Positions 9,703 to 19,752 of a stretch of 64,000 nucleotides of DNA are shown one piece after another. Under the pieces are notes generated by a model. It did no database searches. It was not told the origin of the DNA and saw only the letters and a program-made list of their open reading frames with translations. The position numbers were made by a program, and so were the translations under genes. The DNA comes from Gracilibacillus kekensis (GTDB lineage Bacteria > Bacillota > Bacilli > Bacillales > Amphibacillaceae), in contig NZ_FRCZ01000002.1 of the NCBI RefSeq assembly GCF_900143085.1, positions 1 through 64,000 of the forward strand. Reading direction: 5' to 3'. Numbering within the stretch: the stretch's first letter is position 1; each line of letters starts with the position of its first letter.

Positions 9703-10071
9703 ATGAAAATTACAGACACAGGAATTGAAGACAATTTAATCGATTTGAAGCCCTTAGACCATGCAATGGAAAAAGCTAACTTTGTACGTGCAGGGCAATG
9801 GGACTATGAAAGGGTTACATATGATTATAAAATCGGTTCACCAGAGAAAAACATTACGTATTACATAAGAGTGCAAGGATATGCGGTTGAAGGTGACGTA
9901 GATAAAGGTGATGCTGTCATCAAATTATTAACTCCTTTACTTGGGAAGCATTATTATCCTACGGGAATCGAATACGGCGAAAAGGAAGAGTTTCCACCTA
10001 CAACAGTGGAGCGCGCTTCAACATTATTAAAAAACGCTAAGCAAAACTTCGAACCTTTTGTTAAAAACTAA
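9703..10071 (+). CDS. YugN-like family protein
   Basis: 122 residues starting MKITDTGIEDNLIDLKPLD. The length and the closing segment with KHYYPTGIEYGE fit the YugN-like family of Bacillaceae. The function is unknown and it looks cytosolic. It starts behind GATGGGGTG and ends at its own terminator. It is divergent from ylbC. Confidence 0.75.
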   Translation: MKITDTGIEDNLIDLKPLDHAMEKANFVRAGQWDYERVTYDYKIGSPEKNITYYIRVQGYAVEGDVDKGDAVIKLLTPLLGKHYYPTGIEYGEKEEFPPTTVERASTLLKNAKQNFEPFVKN

Positions 10072-10088
10072 GTTTCACTTTAAATGAG

Positions 10089-10116
10089 CGGCTGTATACG
10101 TAATACAGTCGTTTTT
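10089..10116 (+). terminator. Terminator after the YugN-like gene
   Basis: CGGCTGTAT / ATACAGTCG stem (one G-U pair) followed by TTTTT. Confidence 0.85.
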
Positions 10117-10165
10117 CATAATACATAAACATCTTCTTTCTGAAAGGAGTTATGATAGTAATTAA

Positions 10166-11221
10166 ATGAAAAATATATCTAAAAAACATATAAAATTATT
10201 CTTTATTATACTTTTATTGATAGTAGCGGCTATTCTTATCTTGCCTGTATCTATCCCCTTAATTTTAGCTTTTATTACGGCATTAATTCTTAATCCTGTC
10301 GTACGCTGGATTATACAAAAACTTAGATTAAGCCGTAAACTAGCTGTAACAATTGTCTTTGTGATTTTTCTTGTAATTATTAGTACAATTGGTACTTATG
10401 CCGTTACTAAGATTATCGGACAAGTTGTAAATTTTGCTGAAAACGCACCTTCATATATGCTTTCAGTAAAAGACCAAGTATTAGAATGGGAAGAAGATTT
10501 GGATCATTTTACAGAAGATTTACCTAATGAATTCGTCATTGAAGTAAAAAAACAGATTCAATCAACTACAACATCCTTGAGTGATAACCTAAGAGATATG
10601 GTACGCATTGAAAAAATTGCTAATATAGCAAGTGAAATCCCTAATTATTTGGTTAGCTTTATCGTATATTTGATTGCTCTATTTATGTTTATGCTAGAGT
10701 TACCTCGATTAAAAGCAAATGCATATAAACATTTAAAAGAGACTACTGCTGAAAAAGTAAAATTCATGAATGATCGTTTGTCCTATGTAATATTTGGTTT
10801 CTTTAAAGCACAATTTTTAGTTAGTATTATCATATTTATTGTTTCCTTAATCGGATTATATATTATTGTGCCTGAATATGCGTTAATCATGTCCATTATT
10901 ATTTGGATCATTGATTTTATACCTATCATTGGTTCTATTGTAATATTAGGACCATGGGCACTCTATATGTTAATCACAGGCGATTTATTTATTGGCAGTC
11001 AATTAGCCATACTTGCTGTCATCCTGTTAGCGATCCGAAGAACCGTGGAACCAAAAGTAATGGGTAAACATATAGGACTGTCTCCTTTAGCTACACTGAT
11101 CGCCATGTATATCGGTTTAAAGCTATTAGGAATATTAGGATTTATTGTTGGACCGCTGATTGTTATCGCATTTAATTCTGCGAAAGAAGCAGGAATCTTT
11201 AAAACAAATTTTAAAATTTAG
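10166..11221 (+). CDS. AI-2E family transporter, YtvI-like sporulation membrane protein
   Basis: 351 residues with about seven membrane segments and a soluble loop (about residues 90-150), the layout of the AI-2E/PerM superfamily. The C-terminal block VEPKVMGKHIGLSPLATLIAMY is the family hallmark. Similarity looks closest to YtvI, a sporulation membrane protein, but other Bacillus members (YueF, YdbI, YubA) share the fold, so the subfamily is tentative. The transported substrate is unknown. GAAAGGAG lies upstream with a long spacer. Confidence 0.8.
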   Translation: MKNISKKHIKLFFIILLLIVAAILILPVSIPLILAFITALILNPVVRWIIQKLRLSRKLAVTIVFVIFLVIISTIGTYAVTKIIGQVVNFAENAPSYMLSVKDQVLEWEEDLDHFTEDLPNEFVIEVKKQIQSTTTSLSDNLRDMVRIEKIANIASEIPNYLVSFIVYLIALFMFMLELPRLKANAYKHLKETTAEKVKFMNDRLSYVIFGFFKAQFLVSIIIFIVSLIGLYIIVPEYALIMSIIIWIIDFIPIIGSIVILGPWALYMLITGDLFIGSQLAILAVILLAIRRTVEPKVMGKHIGLSPLATLIAMYIGLKLLGILGFIVGPLIVIAFNSAKEAGIFKTNFKI

Positions 11222-11238
11222 TATTTTCCTTAATTAAA

Positions 11239-11277
11239 ATGCCCACAAGAAGTAGATCTTCTTGGGGGCATCCTTTG
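11239..11277. terminator. Terminator between convergent YtvI-like and DUF420 genes
   Basis: ATGCCCaCAAGAA ... TTCTTGggGGCAT hairpin between convergent stops, followed on the plus strand by a moderate T-rich tract. Confidence 0.7.
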
Positions 11278-11285
11278 TTTGATTA

Positions 11286-11741
11286 TTAAGTTCCGAGAAT
11301 TGCTTTTAATAAGCTTGTGGTTTCTCCACCTTCATAAAATACATATAATAATAAATAGACAGCTACTCCTGTTATAGCAGTAAAAAACCATAACACACTA
11401 GTAACAGGACCAATTTTTTGATGCTTTTTTATATTTCGTTTAAAGGCTAATACCAAGGTTACAACGCCAAAAATAGCTCCTGTAGTTGCTAGCGTAATAT
11501 GAAAGATTAGAAAAACTGTATAATAGATTTTTAAATCTTCCGGACCACCAAAGCTTGTATTACCGATAAAGATCGTCCTCGATATATAAATAATAAAAAA
11601 GCAAAGTGCGCTAATTGCTGCAGCAACCATTGTTTTTTTATGTGCCTTATATTGTTTTTTGACAATTAATCGCCAACCTATGGCAACGAGAATTGCACTT
11701 AAAACAATAAAAAAAGTACTTATTGTTGGTAAAATTTCCAT
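11286..11741 (-). CDS. DUF420 membrane protein (CtaM/YozB type)
   Basis: 151 residues, about four to five membrane segments, with the His-containing motif YTVFLIFHITLA typical of DUF420. The Staphylococcus aureus homologue CtaM is required for activity of the heme-copper aa3 oxidase, and B. subtilis has YozB. It lies 20 bases downstream of ctaG on the same strand, supporting a role in oxidase assembly. Confidence 0.85.
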   Translation of the reverse strand: MEILPTISTFFIVLSAILVAIGWRLIVKKQYKAHKKTMVAAAISALCFFIIYISRTIFIGNTSFGGPEDLKIYYTVFLIFHITLATTGAIFGVVTLVLAFKRNIKKHQKIGPVTSVLWFFTAITGVAVYLLLYVFYEGGETTSLLKAILGT

Positions 11742-11761
11742 TTTCCCAACTCCTTCCGACC

Positions 11762-12652
11762 TTATATTTGTTCTGTTTGATGATTTTCCGGTAACGGATC
11801 AATTTTATCTGTTCCACTTCTAAACCAAGGAAAGAAAATACGTGCCAGAATTGCTCCATAGATAATTTCTTGAGTGATCTTCATAACGATACCACCAAGT
11901 TGTTGATCTTCTAGTACCCCTATAGGGGAGAACATTTCAGGTCCACTTAATGACAGTCCACTTAACACATCTCCTGGCACACACAGTGCTAAAGCTTGAA
12001 TCCATCCACCAGTTGCTCCATAAGTGGTGTAAATGGTATCTGTCGAAAATATAATAAGAGCACATGCAGGGGTGATTAATATCCCGTTGGCGGCAATATA
12101 ACCTATTTTTAATAAAGGCGACATTGTATCCATTTCTTTTAATGGAGTGAAAATAGGCCACCATACTATAAAAGCAGTGAATAAAATAGTAAGTGAGATA
12201 CTTGCATGTGCGATGTCATTTGCTTTGGCAAAATCAAAAATTACTGGGATATGATAAAAAGAAAATGTCCCATTGAACAATAATAATGCAATTAATGGTT
12301 TTGTTAGTAGTTTCAGTATTTGTTTCAATACTGGAACTTCAAATACTTTTCGCCAAAACCATGTAGGAATTCCTTTAATTATTAAAATTGGAAATAATAA
12401 ATAGTACAAAGCCATTTGGATCATGTGTGCCGTAAACATTATATGTGATAATAAATCAATAGGAGATCCCTTAATAACATATAATAACAATAAACCGCCA
12501 TAAAAAAACAGCATCTGTTGCATATCTGCTTTTTTTGAATCCTTTCGTCTTATAAAAAGAGCATAATAAACCAATGCTAATACTACAATGAACACGGCAT
12601 AGTATGGACTCCATAATGCTCTAAAGCCGAATATTTGTAAATCCTCTAACAT
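11762..12652 (-). CDS. ctaG: Cytochrome c oxidase assembly factor CtaG (caa3 type)
   Basis: 296 residues with about seven membrane segments and the motif HMIQMALYYLLFPILI plus WWPIFTPL, typical of the caa3_CtaG family. CtaG is needed for formation of active caa3 oxidase, probably in CuB delivery. It normally follows ctaF directly. Here a 765-base gap containing repeat copy B separates it from ctaF and the ctaF terminator, so it is probably expressed from its own promoter. Confidence 0.93.
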   Translation of the reverse strand: MLEDLQIFGFRALWSPYYAVFIVVLALVYYALFIRRKDSKKADMQQMLFFYGGLLLLYVIKGSPIDLLSHIMFTAHMIQMALYYLLFPILIIKGIPTWFWRKVFEVPVLKQILKLLTKPLIALLLFNGTFSFYHIPVIFDFAKANDIAHASISLTILFTAFIVWWPIFTPLKEMDTMSPLLKIGYIAANGILITPACALIIFSTDTIYTTYGATGGWIQALALCVPGDVLSGLSLSGPEMFSPIGVLEDQQLGGIVMKITQEIIYGAILARIFFPWFRSGTDKIDPLPENHQTEQI

Positions 12653-12793
12653 ATATGATCACTCCAATTAATATCATGACAACTAGTCCTTATTATACCG
12701 AAGTTGCACAGGATTAAAAAGCAATATATCAACAATTATTCAACAATTTAATGAACAAAACAAAGCCCACTCAAAAAAACCAACCTTCAACAA

Positions 12794-13364
12794 AGTAGAC
12801 AAAAACTGCGAAGTAAACTGTTGTAAATTTATTAACCAAAGTAGTAATTTTGAAATGTTTATTTACTAGACATCCGCTCCGGCTGCCCACTTCCCTTTTA
12901 CCACAGGCACAAGTGCAACATCTACTCAAGCAAGCTTTCGTAGTGTTTTCTATGCAGTGGGGTTTTCCCTTCAGCTAACTTTTTAAGCATAGACCGCTTG
13001 AAAAAGTGGATCTTCAGAAAAAACATTCCCACAGGAGTGAAAGCGGGCGGCCTGCGCTATACATATATTCTGCAACGGTTGCGACAGTTATCATTCTGAG
13101 CTATCTATATGAATTTAATTTAAATAATGAGTTAAATAGTCGAAATTTCAATTCTCGCATTCATTGTAGAACTTCACCTTGCGCAAGCGTCCACTTCGAC
13201 TCCTGGGGGACCAGCGCGATCTGAAGATCCACTTTGTAAAGTGACCTTCTTTACAAAGTTAGCTGAAGACGCGCCCCCTGGAAAGCGAAGTGGGCAAGCC
13301 GGAGCGGTTGTTACGCATATAATTACATTCAAAATTACCACTTCAGTTAATTCGCAGTTTAGTT
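12794..13364 (-). repeat. Family 1 MITE-like repeat, full-length copy B
   Basis: A 571-bp element nearly identical in plan to copy A but in the opposite orientation. It starts AGTAGACAAAAACTGCGAAG and ends TTCGCAGTTTAGTTTTATAT. It has the same two palindromic lobes, and like copy A carries a segment of about 55 bases (about 12902-12958) absent from copies C, D and E. It sits between ctaG and ctaF, both on the minus strand, and is the only family 1 copy not between convergent genes. Confidence 0.85.
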
Positions 13365-13374
13365 TTATATATCA

Positions 13375-13412
13375 TAAAAAAAGCTTGAGAAGTGTTTAGA
13401 CTTCTCAAGCTT
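13375..13412 (-). terminator. Terminator of the ctaCDEF operon
   Basis: AAGCTTGAGAAGT / ACTTCTCAAGCTT, a 13-bp perfect stem with a 6-base loop and a seven-T tail on the minus strand, right after the ctaF stop. Confidence 0.92.
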
Positions 13413-13417
13413 CATTT

Positions 13418-13741
13418 TTACCACCAAACTAATGCAGCTAATGCTAGAATGGTTAGAAAGGCTGCAAATGCTCCGCCGTAGAACATCATCGCTGGTAATT
13501 CATGTCCTTTATGACTCATATGCATGAAATAGTACAGTTGAAAACCTACTTGTATACCTGCTAATACGAGTAATATTGGAATTACGAATAATTTATCTAA
13601 GCCAGATGCTACCATTGCAAAAGCAATAATGGTGAAAATAATCATTAGAGCAAATGTAATTACCTGTTGTTTCATTTCTTCTTTTCTTTTTTGTTTTTCG
13701 TATTCAAATTGTACTGGAGATTCAGATACTTTTTCTGGCAT
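13418..13741 (-). CDS. ctaF: Cytochrome caa3 oxidase subunit IV (CtaF)
   Basis: 107 residues with three membrane segments (about 25-47, 52-72, 82-106), the CtaF/COX4-pro layout with FQLYYFMHMSHKGHE between segments. It is the smallest subunit of the quadruple oxidase operon. Its start abuts the ctaE stop with no gap. Confidence 0.93.
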   Translation of the reverse strand: MPEKVSESPVQFEYEKQKRKEEMKQQVITFALMIIFTIIAFAMVASGLDKLFVIPILLVLAGIQVGFQLYYFMHMSHKGHELPAMMFYGGAFAAFLTILALAALVWW

Positions 13742-14362
13742 TTAAAGCACCCCCATAAGATACACTACAGTAAAGATAAATACCCATACAACATCAATAA
13801 AGTGCCAATATAGACTCGCAACATAAAACTTAGGAGCGTTGTATAAATTTAAACCTCTTTTCGCGTTACGAATCATTAGGGAAACGATCCAAAGTAAACC
13901 GAATACAACGTGACCACCATGGAATCCGACTAACGTATAGAAAGCAGATCCAAAGGCAGAAGATCTCAACGTAAATTCATACTCATGAATATAATGATAG
14001 AACTCATAGATCTCAAATCCAAGGAATCCAAGACCAAGAGCTACCGTTATTCCCAACCAGATTTGCATCTTTTTAAAATCATTATTTTTCATATGATACA
14101 TTGCATATACACTGGTCAGTGAACTTGTTAATAATAACATCGTCATGATAAATACTAACTCTAGACCAAACAACTCTTCTGAGGATTTACCACCATTTGT
14201 AGAATCATTAAGGGCTAGATACGTACCAAATAAACTAGCAAAAAGAACTGCTTCTCCACCTAAGAAAAACCAAAAACCCATAAATTTATTTTTACCTTCT
14301 AAGGTGGCTTTCTCAGGGTTTTGAGGCATTTGTCCTGGGTTTAATACATCATGTTCACTCAT
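13742..14362 (-). CDS. ctaE: Cytochrome caa3 oxidase subunit III (CtaE)
   Basis: 206 residues with five membrane segments and the COX3 signature VGFHGGHVVFGLLW and YWHFIDVVWVFIF. A membrane subunit of the terminal oxidase. It overlaps the ctaD stop by one base. Confidence 0.96.
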   Translation of the reverse strand: MSEHDVLNPGQMPQNPEKATLEGKNKFMGFWFFLGGEAVLFASLFGTYLALNDSTNGGKSSEELFGLELVFIMTMLLLTSSLTSVYAMYHMKNNDFKKMQIWLGITVALGLGFLGFEIYEFYHYIHEYEFTLRSSAFGSAFYTLVGFHGGHVVFGLLWIVSLMIRNAKRGLNLYNAPKFYVASLYWHFIDVVWVFIFTVVYLMGVL

Positions 14363-16221
14363 TATTCCCCTGCCTCCTTTTTCAAGTCTTCTTTATGGAT
14401 ATGGTATCCTAGATCATCTTTAACAGATCTGAGTAACATACACCCTAGAGTAATACCCATACCAACAAATACTAGTGATAACCATGCTATGTCTTGTTTT
14501 TGATAAATAAAACCAAATCCAGCGATAAACAAGCCTAGAGACATTACAAATGGTATGAAAGAATTGTTTGGCATATGGATATCTGTCAGTGGCTCTGCAG
14601 GTGTCATACCTTTTCTGCCTTCCATTTTTTCAATCCATAAAGGATCTAAACCACGTACTAATGGTAATTGTTTAAAGTTATAAAAAGGTGGTGGTGATGG
14701 AATTGCCCATTCTAAAGTACGTCCATCCCACGGATCTCCACTTACTTTTTCATTTTTTACAGATGTCTTAATAATATTAATTAATAAGACGATCGTACCA
14801 ACTCCCATTAAGAAAGCACCTATTGTACTAATTAAATTACCTAAATCTAAATTCTGACCTTCTAAATAGGTCCAATAACGACGTGGCATCCCCATTAAAC
14901 CTAAGAAATGTTGGATAAAAAATGTCAAATGGAAACCGACAAAGAATAACCAAAATGTTACTTTTCCTAATTTTTCATCTAAAATTGTTCCGAACATTTT
15001 CGGCCACCAATAATGGGTACCTGCAAATAAAGCAAATACTACACCACCAACTATTACATAATGGAAGTGAGCAACAACAAAGTACGTATCATGATATTGG
15101 AAGTCAGCAGATGCCGCTGCTACCATTACACCCGTCATACCTCCTAAAGTGAAGGTAGGTATAAATCCAAGTGCCCATAACATTGCTGTGTTAATTTGAA
15201 TATTACCACCCCAAAGGGTAAATAACCAGTTAAAGATTTTGATACCTGTTGGTACAGCAATCGCCATTGTTGCTACAGCAAAGATTGAATTCGCTGCAGG
15301 TCCCATTCCAACTGTAAACATATGGTGAGCCCAAACCATGAACCCTAAAAACCCTATTAATACTGTCGCAAAAACCATTGCCGTATAACCAAATAGACGT
15401 TTTTTAGAAAAAGTTGAAATGATTTCACTAAATATACCAAAAGCAGGTAAGGCTAGAATGTACACTTCAGGGTGTCCAAAGATCCAGAATAAATGTTGCC
15501 AGATCACTGAATTACCACCCATTGAAGGATCAAAGAAACCTGAACCAAATAAACGGTCAAACATCATCAAAAATAAGCCAACCGTTAATGCCGGAAATGC
15601 AAATAAAATAAGTGCACTTGCAACAAAAGCAGTCCATGTAAATAAAGGCATACGCATATAAGTCATACCAGGGGCACGCATATTAACAATCGTTACTAGG
15701 AAGTTAATCCCCCCCATTAACGTCCCTGCACCTGAGATCTGAAGACCTAATACATAATAATCTACACCTTGACCAGGTGATGTTGTGGAAAGTGGCGCAT
15801 AAGCTGTCCAACCAGCATCTGCCGCTCCACCAGTGAACCATCCTACGTTTAGCATGATACCACCAAATAAAAATAACCAGAAACTTAATGAGTTGACAAA
15901 TGGAAATGCAACATCACGTGCCCCGATTTGCAAGGGCACTACTGCATTCATAAAAGCAAAAATTAACGGCATCGCTGCCAAAAATATCATGGTTGTTCCG
16001 TGCATGGTTATTAATTCATTGTAAAAACCCGCACTAACAAAGTCGTTCATCGGTTGCACTAATTGCCATCTAATTGCAAGTGCTTCTAAACCACCTAGGA
16101 TAAAGAAGAAACCACCCGCAATTAAATACATAATAGCAATTTTTTTGTGGTCTACTGTTGTTAAGTAGTCCCAAATAGTAGAACCGAAGCTTTTTTTATT
16201 TGTAGCTACTAATGTACTCAC
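14362..16221 (-). CDS. ctaD: Cytochrome caa3 oxidase subunit I (CtaD)
   Basis: 619 residues, 12 or more membrane segments plus a C-terminal extension, as in Bacillus caa3 subunit I. It holds heme a and the heme a3/CuB centre that reduces O2 to water while pumping protons. Visible ligand blocks are [18 protein letters not shown] (Tyr-His crosslink region), WAHHMFTVG (CuB histidines) and HFHYVIVGG. It is 17 bases downstream of ctaC. Confidence 0.98.
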   Translation of the reverse strand: MSTLVATNKKSFGSTIWDYLTTVDHKKIAIMYLIAGGFFFILGGLEALAIRWQLVQPMNDFVSAGFYNELITMHGTTMIFLAAMPLIFAFMNAVVPLQIGARDVAFPFVNSLSFWLFLFGGIMLNVGWFTGGAADAGWTAYAPLSTTSPGQGVDYYVLGLQISGAGTLMGGINFLVTIVNMRAPGMTYMRMPLFTWTAFVASALILFAFPALTVGLFLMMFDRLFGSGFFDPSMGGNSVIWQHLFWIFGHPEVYILALPAFGIFSEIISTFSKKRLFGYTAMVFATVLIGFLGFMVWAHHMFTVGMGPAANSIFAVATMAIAVPTGIKIFNWLFTLWGGNIQINTAMLWALGFIPTFTLGGMTGVMVAAASADFQYHDTYFVVAHFHYVIVGGVVFALFAGTHYWWPKMFGTILDEKLGKVTFWLFFVGFHLTFFIQHFLGLMGMPRRYWTYLEGQNLDLGNLISTIGAFLMGVGTIVLLINIIKTSVKNEKVSGDPWDGRTLEWAIPSPPPFYNFKQLPLVRGLDPLWIEKMEGRKGMTPAEPLTDIHMPNNSFIPFVMSLGLFIAGFGFIYQKQDIAWLSLVFVGMGITLGCMLLRSVKDDLGYHIHKEDLKKEAGE

Positions 16222-16238
16222 GTTTAGTTAACCTCCCT

Positions 16239-17336
16239 TTAATTGTTGTTCTCTGTCTCATCTTTTTTAAATTGCTCTACACTATCTACAGGTTCATCTG
16301 TTGCTTTTAACTCCATCAAAAAGTCAGCAATTTTTTCTGCATCTTCTTCTTCCATTGAATTATCTTGTAAATATGGAGCGCTAAGCATACCATTACCTGG
16401 TTTTATTTCACCTGGATTCATAATCCAGTCTACAATAGCTTCTTTGCTGTAATTTTTGATACCAGCTACCATTGTTCGATTTCCAAAATCAGCTAAATTT
16501 GGTCCGACAACAGGGTTACTCGAACTAGCATCTATTGCATGACAGCTAATACAACTATTAGCGAACATTTCTTGTCCTTCTTGTGCTGTAGAAGATTCAG
16601 CTGTGTATTCAGGATCCGTGTTTTTCATACCTTCTACCCACTGATCATATTCTTCCTGACTAACCACTACAACTTTGAAATCCATTAAAGAGTGTGAATC
16701 ACCACAAAACTCTGTACATTTCCCCCAATAAACGCCTTCTTCATATGCTTCAATGTACATCGTATTTTCATTATCAGGGTTTACATCCATTTTCCCTGAA
16801 ATAGACGGTAACCAGAATGAATGAATCACATCACTTGATAACATGTTCAAATAAACTCTTTCATTTACTGGAATGTAAAGCTCCTGGCTTGTTTGTATTT
16901 CTTCATTTGCATATTCAAAATTCCACCAGAATTGCATCCCTTGCACATTAACATTAATACTGTCTTCTTTTTCTGATTCATCTGCTAAATCATATGTACT
17001 AGCAATGGTTGGAACCGCGATAATAATTAGAAGTAAAATAGGAATTACTGTCCAAACAACCTCTAACGTTTTGTTCCCCTCTGTTTGTTTCGGAATATGA
17101 TTTTCTTGTCCTTTTCTTTGACGGAATTTAAAAATTACATACACATAAATCGCCATTACAACAATAAAGACAAAAATCATTACTAAAATTGATATCAAAA
17201 TGACATTAAATGATTCCTCTGCTCCATATCCTTTTGGTACTAATGCAGTTAGATTGTCTTTACCGCACGCAGAAAGTATGATTACCAAAAAAGAAAATAA
17301 TGACAGAGTTCGGATTTTTCCCATCCATTCTTTCAT
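16239..17336 (-). CDS. ctaC: Cytochrome caa3 oxidase subunit II with fused cytochrome c (CtaC)
   Basis: 365 residues. A lipoprotein signal ends at LSAC (Cys24). Two membrane segments (about 45-70 and 95-115) are followed by a CuA domain with His172, Cys207, Cys211, His215 and Met218. The C-terminal cytochrome c domain has the heme site CISCH (262-266) and likely Met ligand in GNGMLS. The fusion identifies a caa3 oxidase. The CuA site is the expected target of the Sco protein at 47359. Confidence 0.97.
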   Translation of the reverse strand: MKEWMGKIRTLSLFSFLVIILSACGKDNLTALVPKGYGAEESFNVILISILVMIFVFIVVMAIYVYVIFKFRQRKGQENHIPKQTEGNKTLEVVWTVIPILLLIIIAVPTIASTYDLADESEKEDSINVNVQGMQFWWNFEYANEEIQTSQELYIPVNERVYLNMLSSDVIHSFWLPSISGKMDVNPDNENTMYIEAYEEGVYWGKCTEFCGDSHSLMDFKVVVVSQEEYDQWVEGMKNTDPEYTAESSTAQEGQEMFANSCISCHAIDASSSNPVVGPNLADFGNRTMVAGIKNYSKEAIVDWIMNPGEIKPGNGMLSAPYLQDNSMEEEDAEKIADFLMELKATDEPVDSVEQFKKDETENNN

Positions 17337-17429
17337 TTTTAACCCTCTCTTTCTCTTTTTAACTTAATATATTATTTAGAAAAACCTGAAAAAATTCAAG
17401 TTCTACTGACAAAAAACTCACACTAGCTA

Positions 17430-18365
17430 TTATAACAAATTACTCGGAAAAGTAATAATAATCATTGAAAAGAAAATGATTGTTAAATATAACAAGGAAT
17501 AGACAAACATTTGATTGGCCCATTTATGATCATCTTTTGCATAGAAACCCTTAATTGCTAAAACAAACCATCCGATATTTAAAATGGAAGCTAATACAAT
17601 AAAAAGCAATCCCAACTGATGTAAGAAAAAAGGAATCGGGATTAAACAAATGATATAGATTAACATTTGTCGCTTCGTAATTTCAAAACCATGAATAACT
17701 GGGAGCATTGGTACATTAGCATTTCGATAATCTTCTACTTTTTTCATGGCTATTGCTAAAAAATGTGGTGTTTGCCAAATGAATATCAATAGGAATAACA
17801 CCCATGCGATTGCGCCTGTATTAGGTTCTACGGCTGACCACCCGATTAATGGTGGTACGGCACCAGATAAACTTCCGATAGCTGTATTGATTGTATATTT
17901 GCGTTTAGACCAAATCGTATATAAAACCACATAGCTAAACCATCCTAATAAACCAAAAAGAGCCGTTTGAATAGATGCTAATGATAACACTAAAAGTCCT
18001 ATTACGGAAAGTGCTATTCCGATCGTAAGCACATGGAAGATATTAATTGTGCCTGTCACAGTAGGTCTTGATTGAGTTCTTTTCATCATTTGATCAATAT
18101 CACGATCATAATAATTATTAATCACACAACCTCCTGCTATAACAAATGCAGTTCCTATTAAAGTTACAAGCAAAACATGCCAATATTGTGATAAGGAGGA
18201 GCCAGTATAGAACAAGGCTAACCAAAAACCGGCAAATGCAGTCATTGTGTTCGAATTAATGATACCAACCTTCAACAATGATTTTAATTCTGACCAACTA
18301 TACAAATATTCATTAGTGTGTGTTGATATAATCGGTTCATTCGAAGAAAACTCCATTTTATCCAT
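17430..18365 (-). CDS. ctaB: Protoheme IX farnesyltransferase (heme O synthase)
   Basis: 311 residues, about nine membrane segments, of the UbiA prenyltransferase family. The first Asp-rich motif is NYYDRDIDQMMKRTQSRP (about 95-112). It converts heme B to heme O, the precursor of heme A. It sits upstream of ctaC on the same strand and is divergent from ctaA, the standard Bacillus arrangement. A GGAGG site lies 10 bases before the ATG. Confidence 0.96.
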   Translation of the reverse strand: MDKMEFSSNEPIISTHTNEYLYSWSELKSLLKVGIINSNTMTAFAGFWLALFYTGSSLSQYWHVLLVTLIGTAFVIAGGCVINNYYDRDIDQMMKRTQSRPTVTGTINIFHVLTIGIALSVIGLLVLSLASIQTALFGLLGWFSYVVLYTIWSKRKYTINTAIGSLSGAVPPLIGWSAVEPNTGAIAWVLFLLIFIWQTPHFLAIAMKKVEDYRNANVPMLPVIHGFEITKRQMLIYIICLIPIPFFLHQLGLLFIVLASILNIGWFVLAIKGFYAKDDHKWANQMFVYSLLYLTIIFFSMIIITFPSNLL

Positions 18366-18753
18366 TTTTATTGTTACCTCCTTTCCAATATTTCAATACT
18401 TAAAAGTATGTAAAATCAAGTAGATTACAAATAATAATCCCACTATGTAAAACATCAAACAATGATATTGTACCATGTATTACGCTGCTTCGCTATTTAA
18501 GTTGTCTAGAGATTTTTAAATATGACATTTTTGTGAACAATCAAATGAATAAGAATATATATGACACGAAGTAACTTTAATTTGTTATAATTAACAAGAT
18601 TTTGATAAGATTCCTTCTATTATACCCTATTTATTTCTAGCATAATCCATTGTCATATTGCAAGATTTTTAACAAAGTGTATTTAGTAATGAAAGATGTT
18701 AAGCTATGAAAAGAATAATAGGTAATCAGCTAGACGAAGAGGTGTGTATATTC
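18366..18753. promoter_or_regulatory. Divergent ctaB-ctaA control region with a possible ResD site
   Basis: A 388-base AT-rich gap between divergent ctaB and ctaA that must carry both promoters. TTTTTGTGAACAA at 18528-18540 resembles the TTTGTGAA half of ResD sites; in B. subtilis ctaA and ctaB are under ResD control. This is a sequence resemblance only. Confidence 0.35.
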
Positions 18754-19641
18754 ATGAAATTTTTAAAATATTTATCCGTTTTATCCACAATAGCTATGAT
18801 GTTTGTACTCGTTGGAGGTGCCCTTGTAACTAAAACAGAGTCTGGTATGGGTTGTGGCGCTAATTGGCCATTCTGTTACGGTGATTGGTCTTTTGAAATG
18901 TTTATCGAGCTTAGTCACCGTTTAGTTTCAGGAGCCACAGGTTTTTTAGTACTGTTATTGTCCATTCTATCCTGGAAGTTAATCGGCCATATTCGAGAGA
19001 CAAAATTTTTAGCATTTGTTTCGATTTTCTTTTTAGTTGCCCAAGGTTTAATAGGAGCTGCTGCAGTTCTTTGGTCACAGTCTGACTTTGTGTTGGCACT
19101 TCACTTTGGAATTTCTCTTATTTCTTTTGCTGCCGTTTTATTACTTACTTTATTAATTTTTGAAATAGACCAGAAGTTTGATGCATCCTCATTAAATATT
19201 ACAGTAACTTACCGTAGACAGTTTATCTGGTTAACCGTTTATATAATGTTTGTAGTATATTCCGGAGCTTTAGTAAGACACATTGATTCTAGTCTAGCCT
19301 GTCAAAGCTGGCCATTTTGTAATAATAGTCAACCTTTTAGTTTTGACTATCATTTAGGCCAATGGGTACAAATGGGACATCGTTTATTAGCGGGAATTGC
19401 ATTTGTTTGGACTTGGTTTATATTCTTTAGGATCAAACGTGATTATCGTCATCATCGAGTCATGTACCAAGGATGGATGATCGCGACTATTTTTATTTCC
19501 ATCCAGGTTATTTTAGGAGCATTTATTATTTTTACCATTGGTAACTTAATCATAGCTTTATTACATGCATTATTTATTACATTGTATTTTGGATTGTTAT
19601 GCTATTTCTTATTATTATCTTATCGGAGTAGTAAAATATAA
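18754..19641 (+). CDS. ctaA: Heme A synthase
   Basis: About 295 residues from the ATG at 18754, chosen because AGAGGTG lies 9 bases upstream; an in-frame ATG at 18706 lacks a good site. Eight membrane segments in two pseudo-repeats. Each half has an extracellular Cys pair block: CGANWPFC and CQSWPFC. It oxidises the methyl group of heme O to the formyl group of heme A. It ends at a strong terminator facing ftsW. Confidence 0.95.
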   Translation: MKFLKYLSVLSTIAMMFVLVGGALVTKTESGMGCGANWPFCYGDWSFEMFIELSHRLVSGATGFLVLLLSILSWKLIGHIRETKFLAFVSIFFLVAQGLIGAAAVLWSQSDFVLALHFGISLISFAAVLLLTLLIFEIDQKFDASSLNITVTYRRQFIWLTVYIMFVVYSGALVRHIDSSLACQSWPFCNNSQPFSFDYHLGQWVQMGHRLLAGIAFVWTWFIFFRIKRDYRHHRVMYQGWMIATIFISIQVILGAFIIFTIGNLIIALLHALFITLYFGLLCYFLLLSYRSSKI

Positions 19642-19666
19642 TACATTTAGGATTGTCAAACAACCT

Positions 19667-19705
19667 AAAAAAAGCAAAGCCTAATATTCTGGCTTTGCTT
19701 TTTTT
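19667..19705 (+). terminator. Terminator of ctaA
   Basis: AAAGCAAAGCC / GGCTTTGCTTT stem followed by a T run. Confidence 0.9.
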
Positions 19706-19752
19706 ATAGCTTATGACATTTTATCAAGACTTATTCGAAAGTAGAACTTATA

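Noticed and set aside
13006-13224. 72-codon plus-strand reading frame
   Set aside because: It lies entirely within family 1 copy B, has no suitable ribosome binding site and is not preserved in copy A, which is nearly the same sequence inverted.
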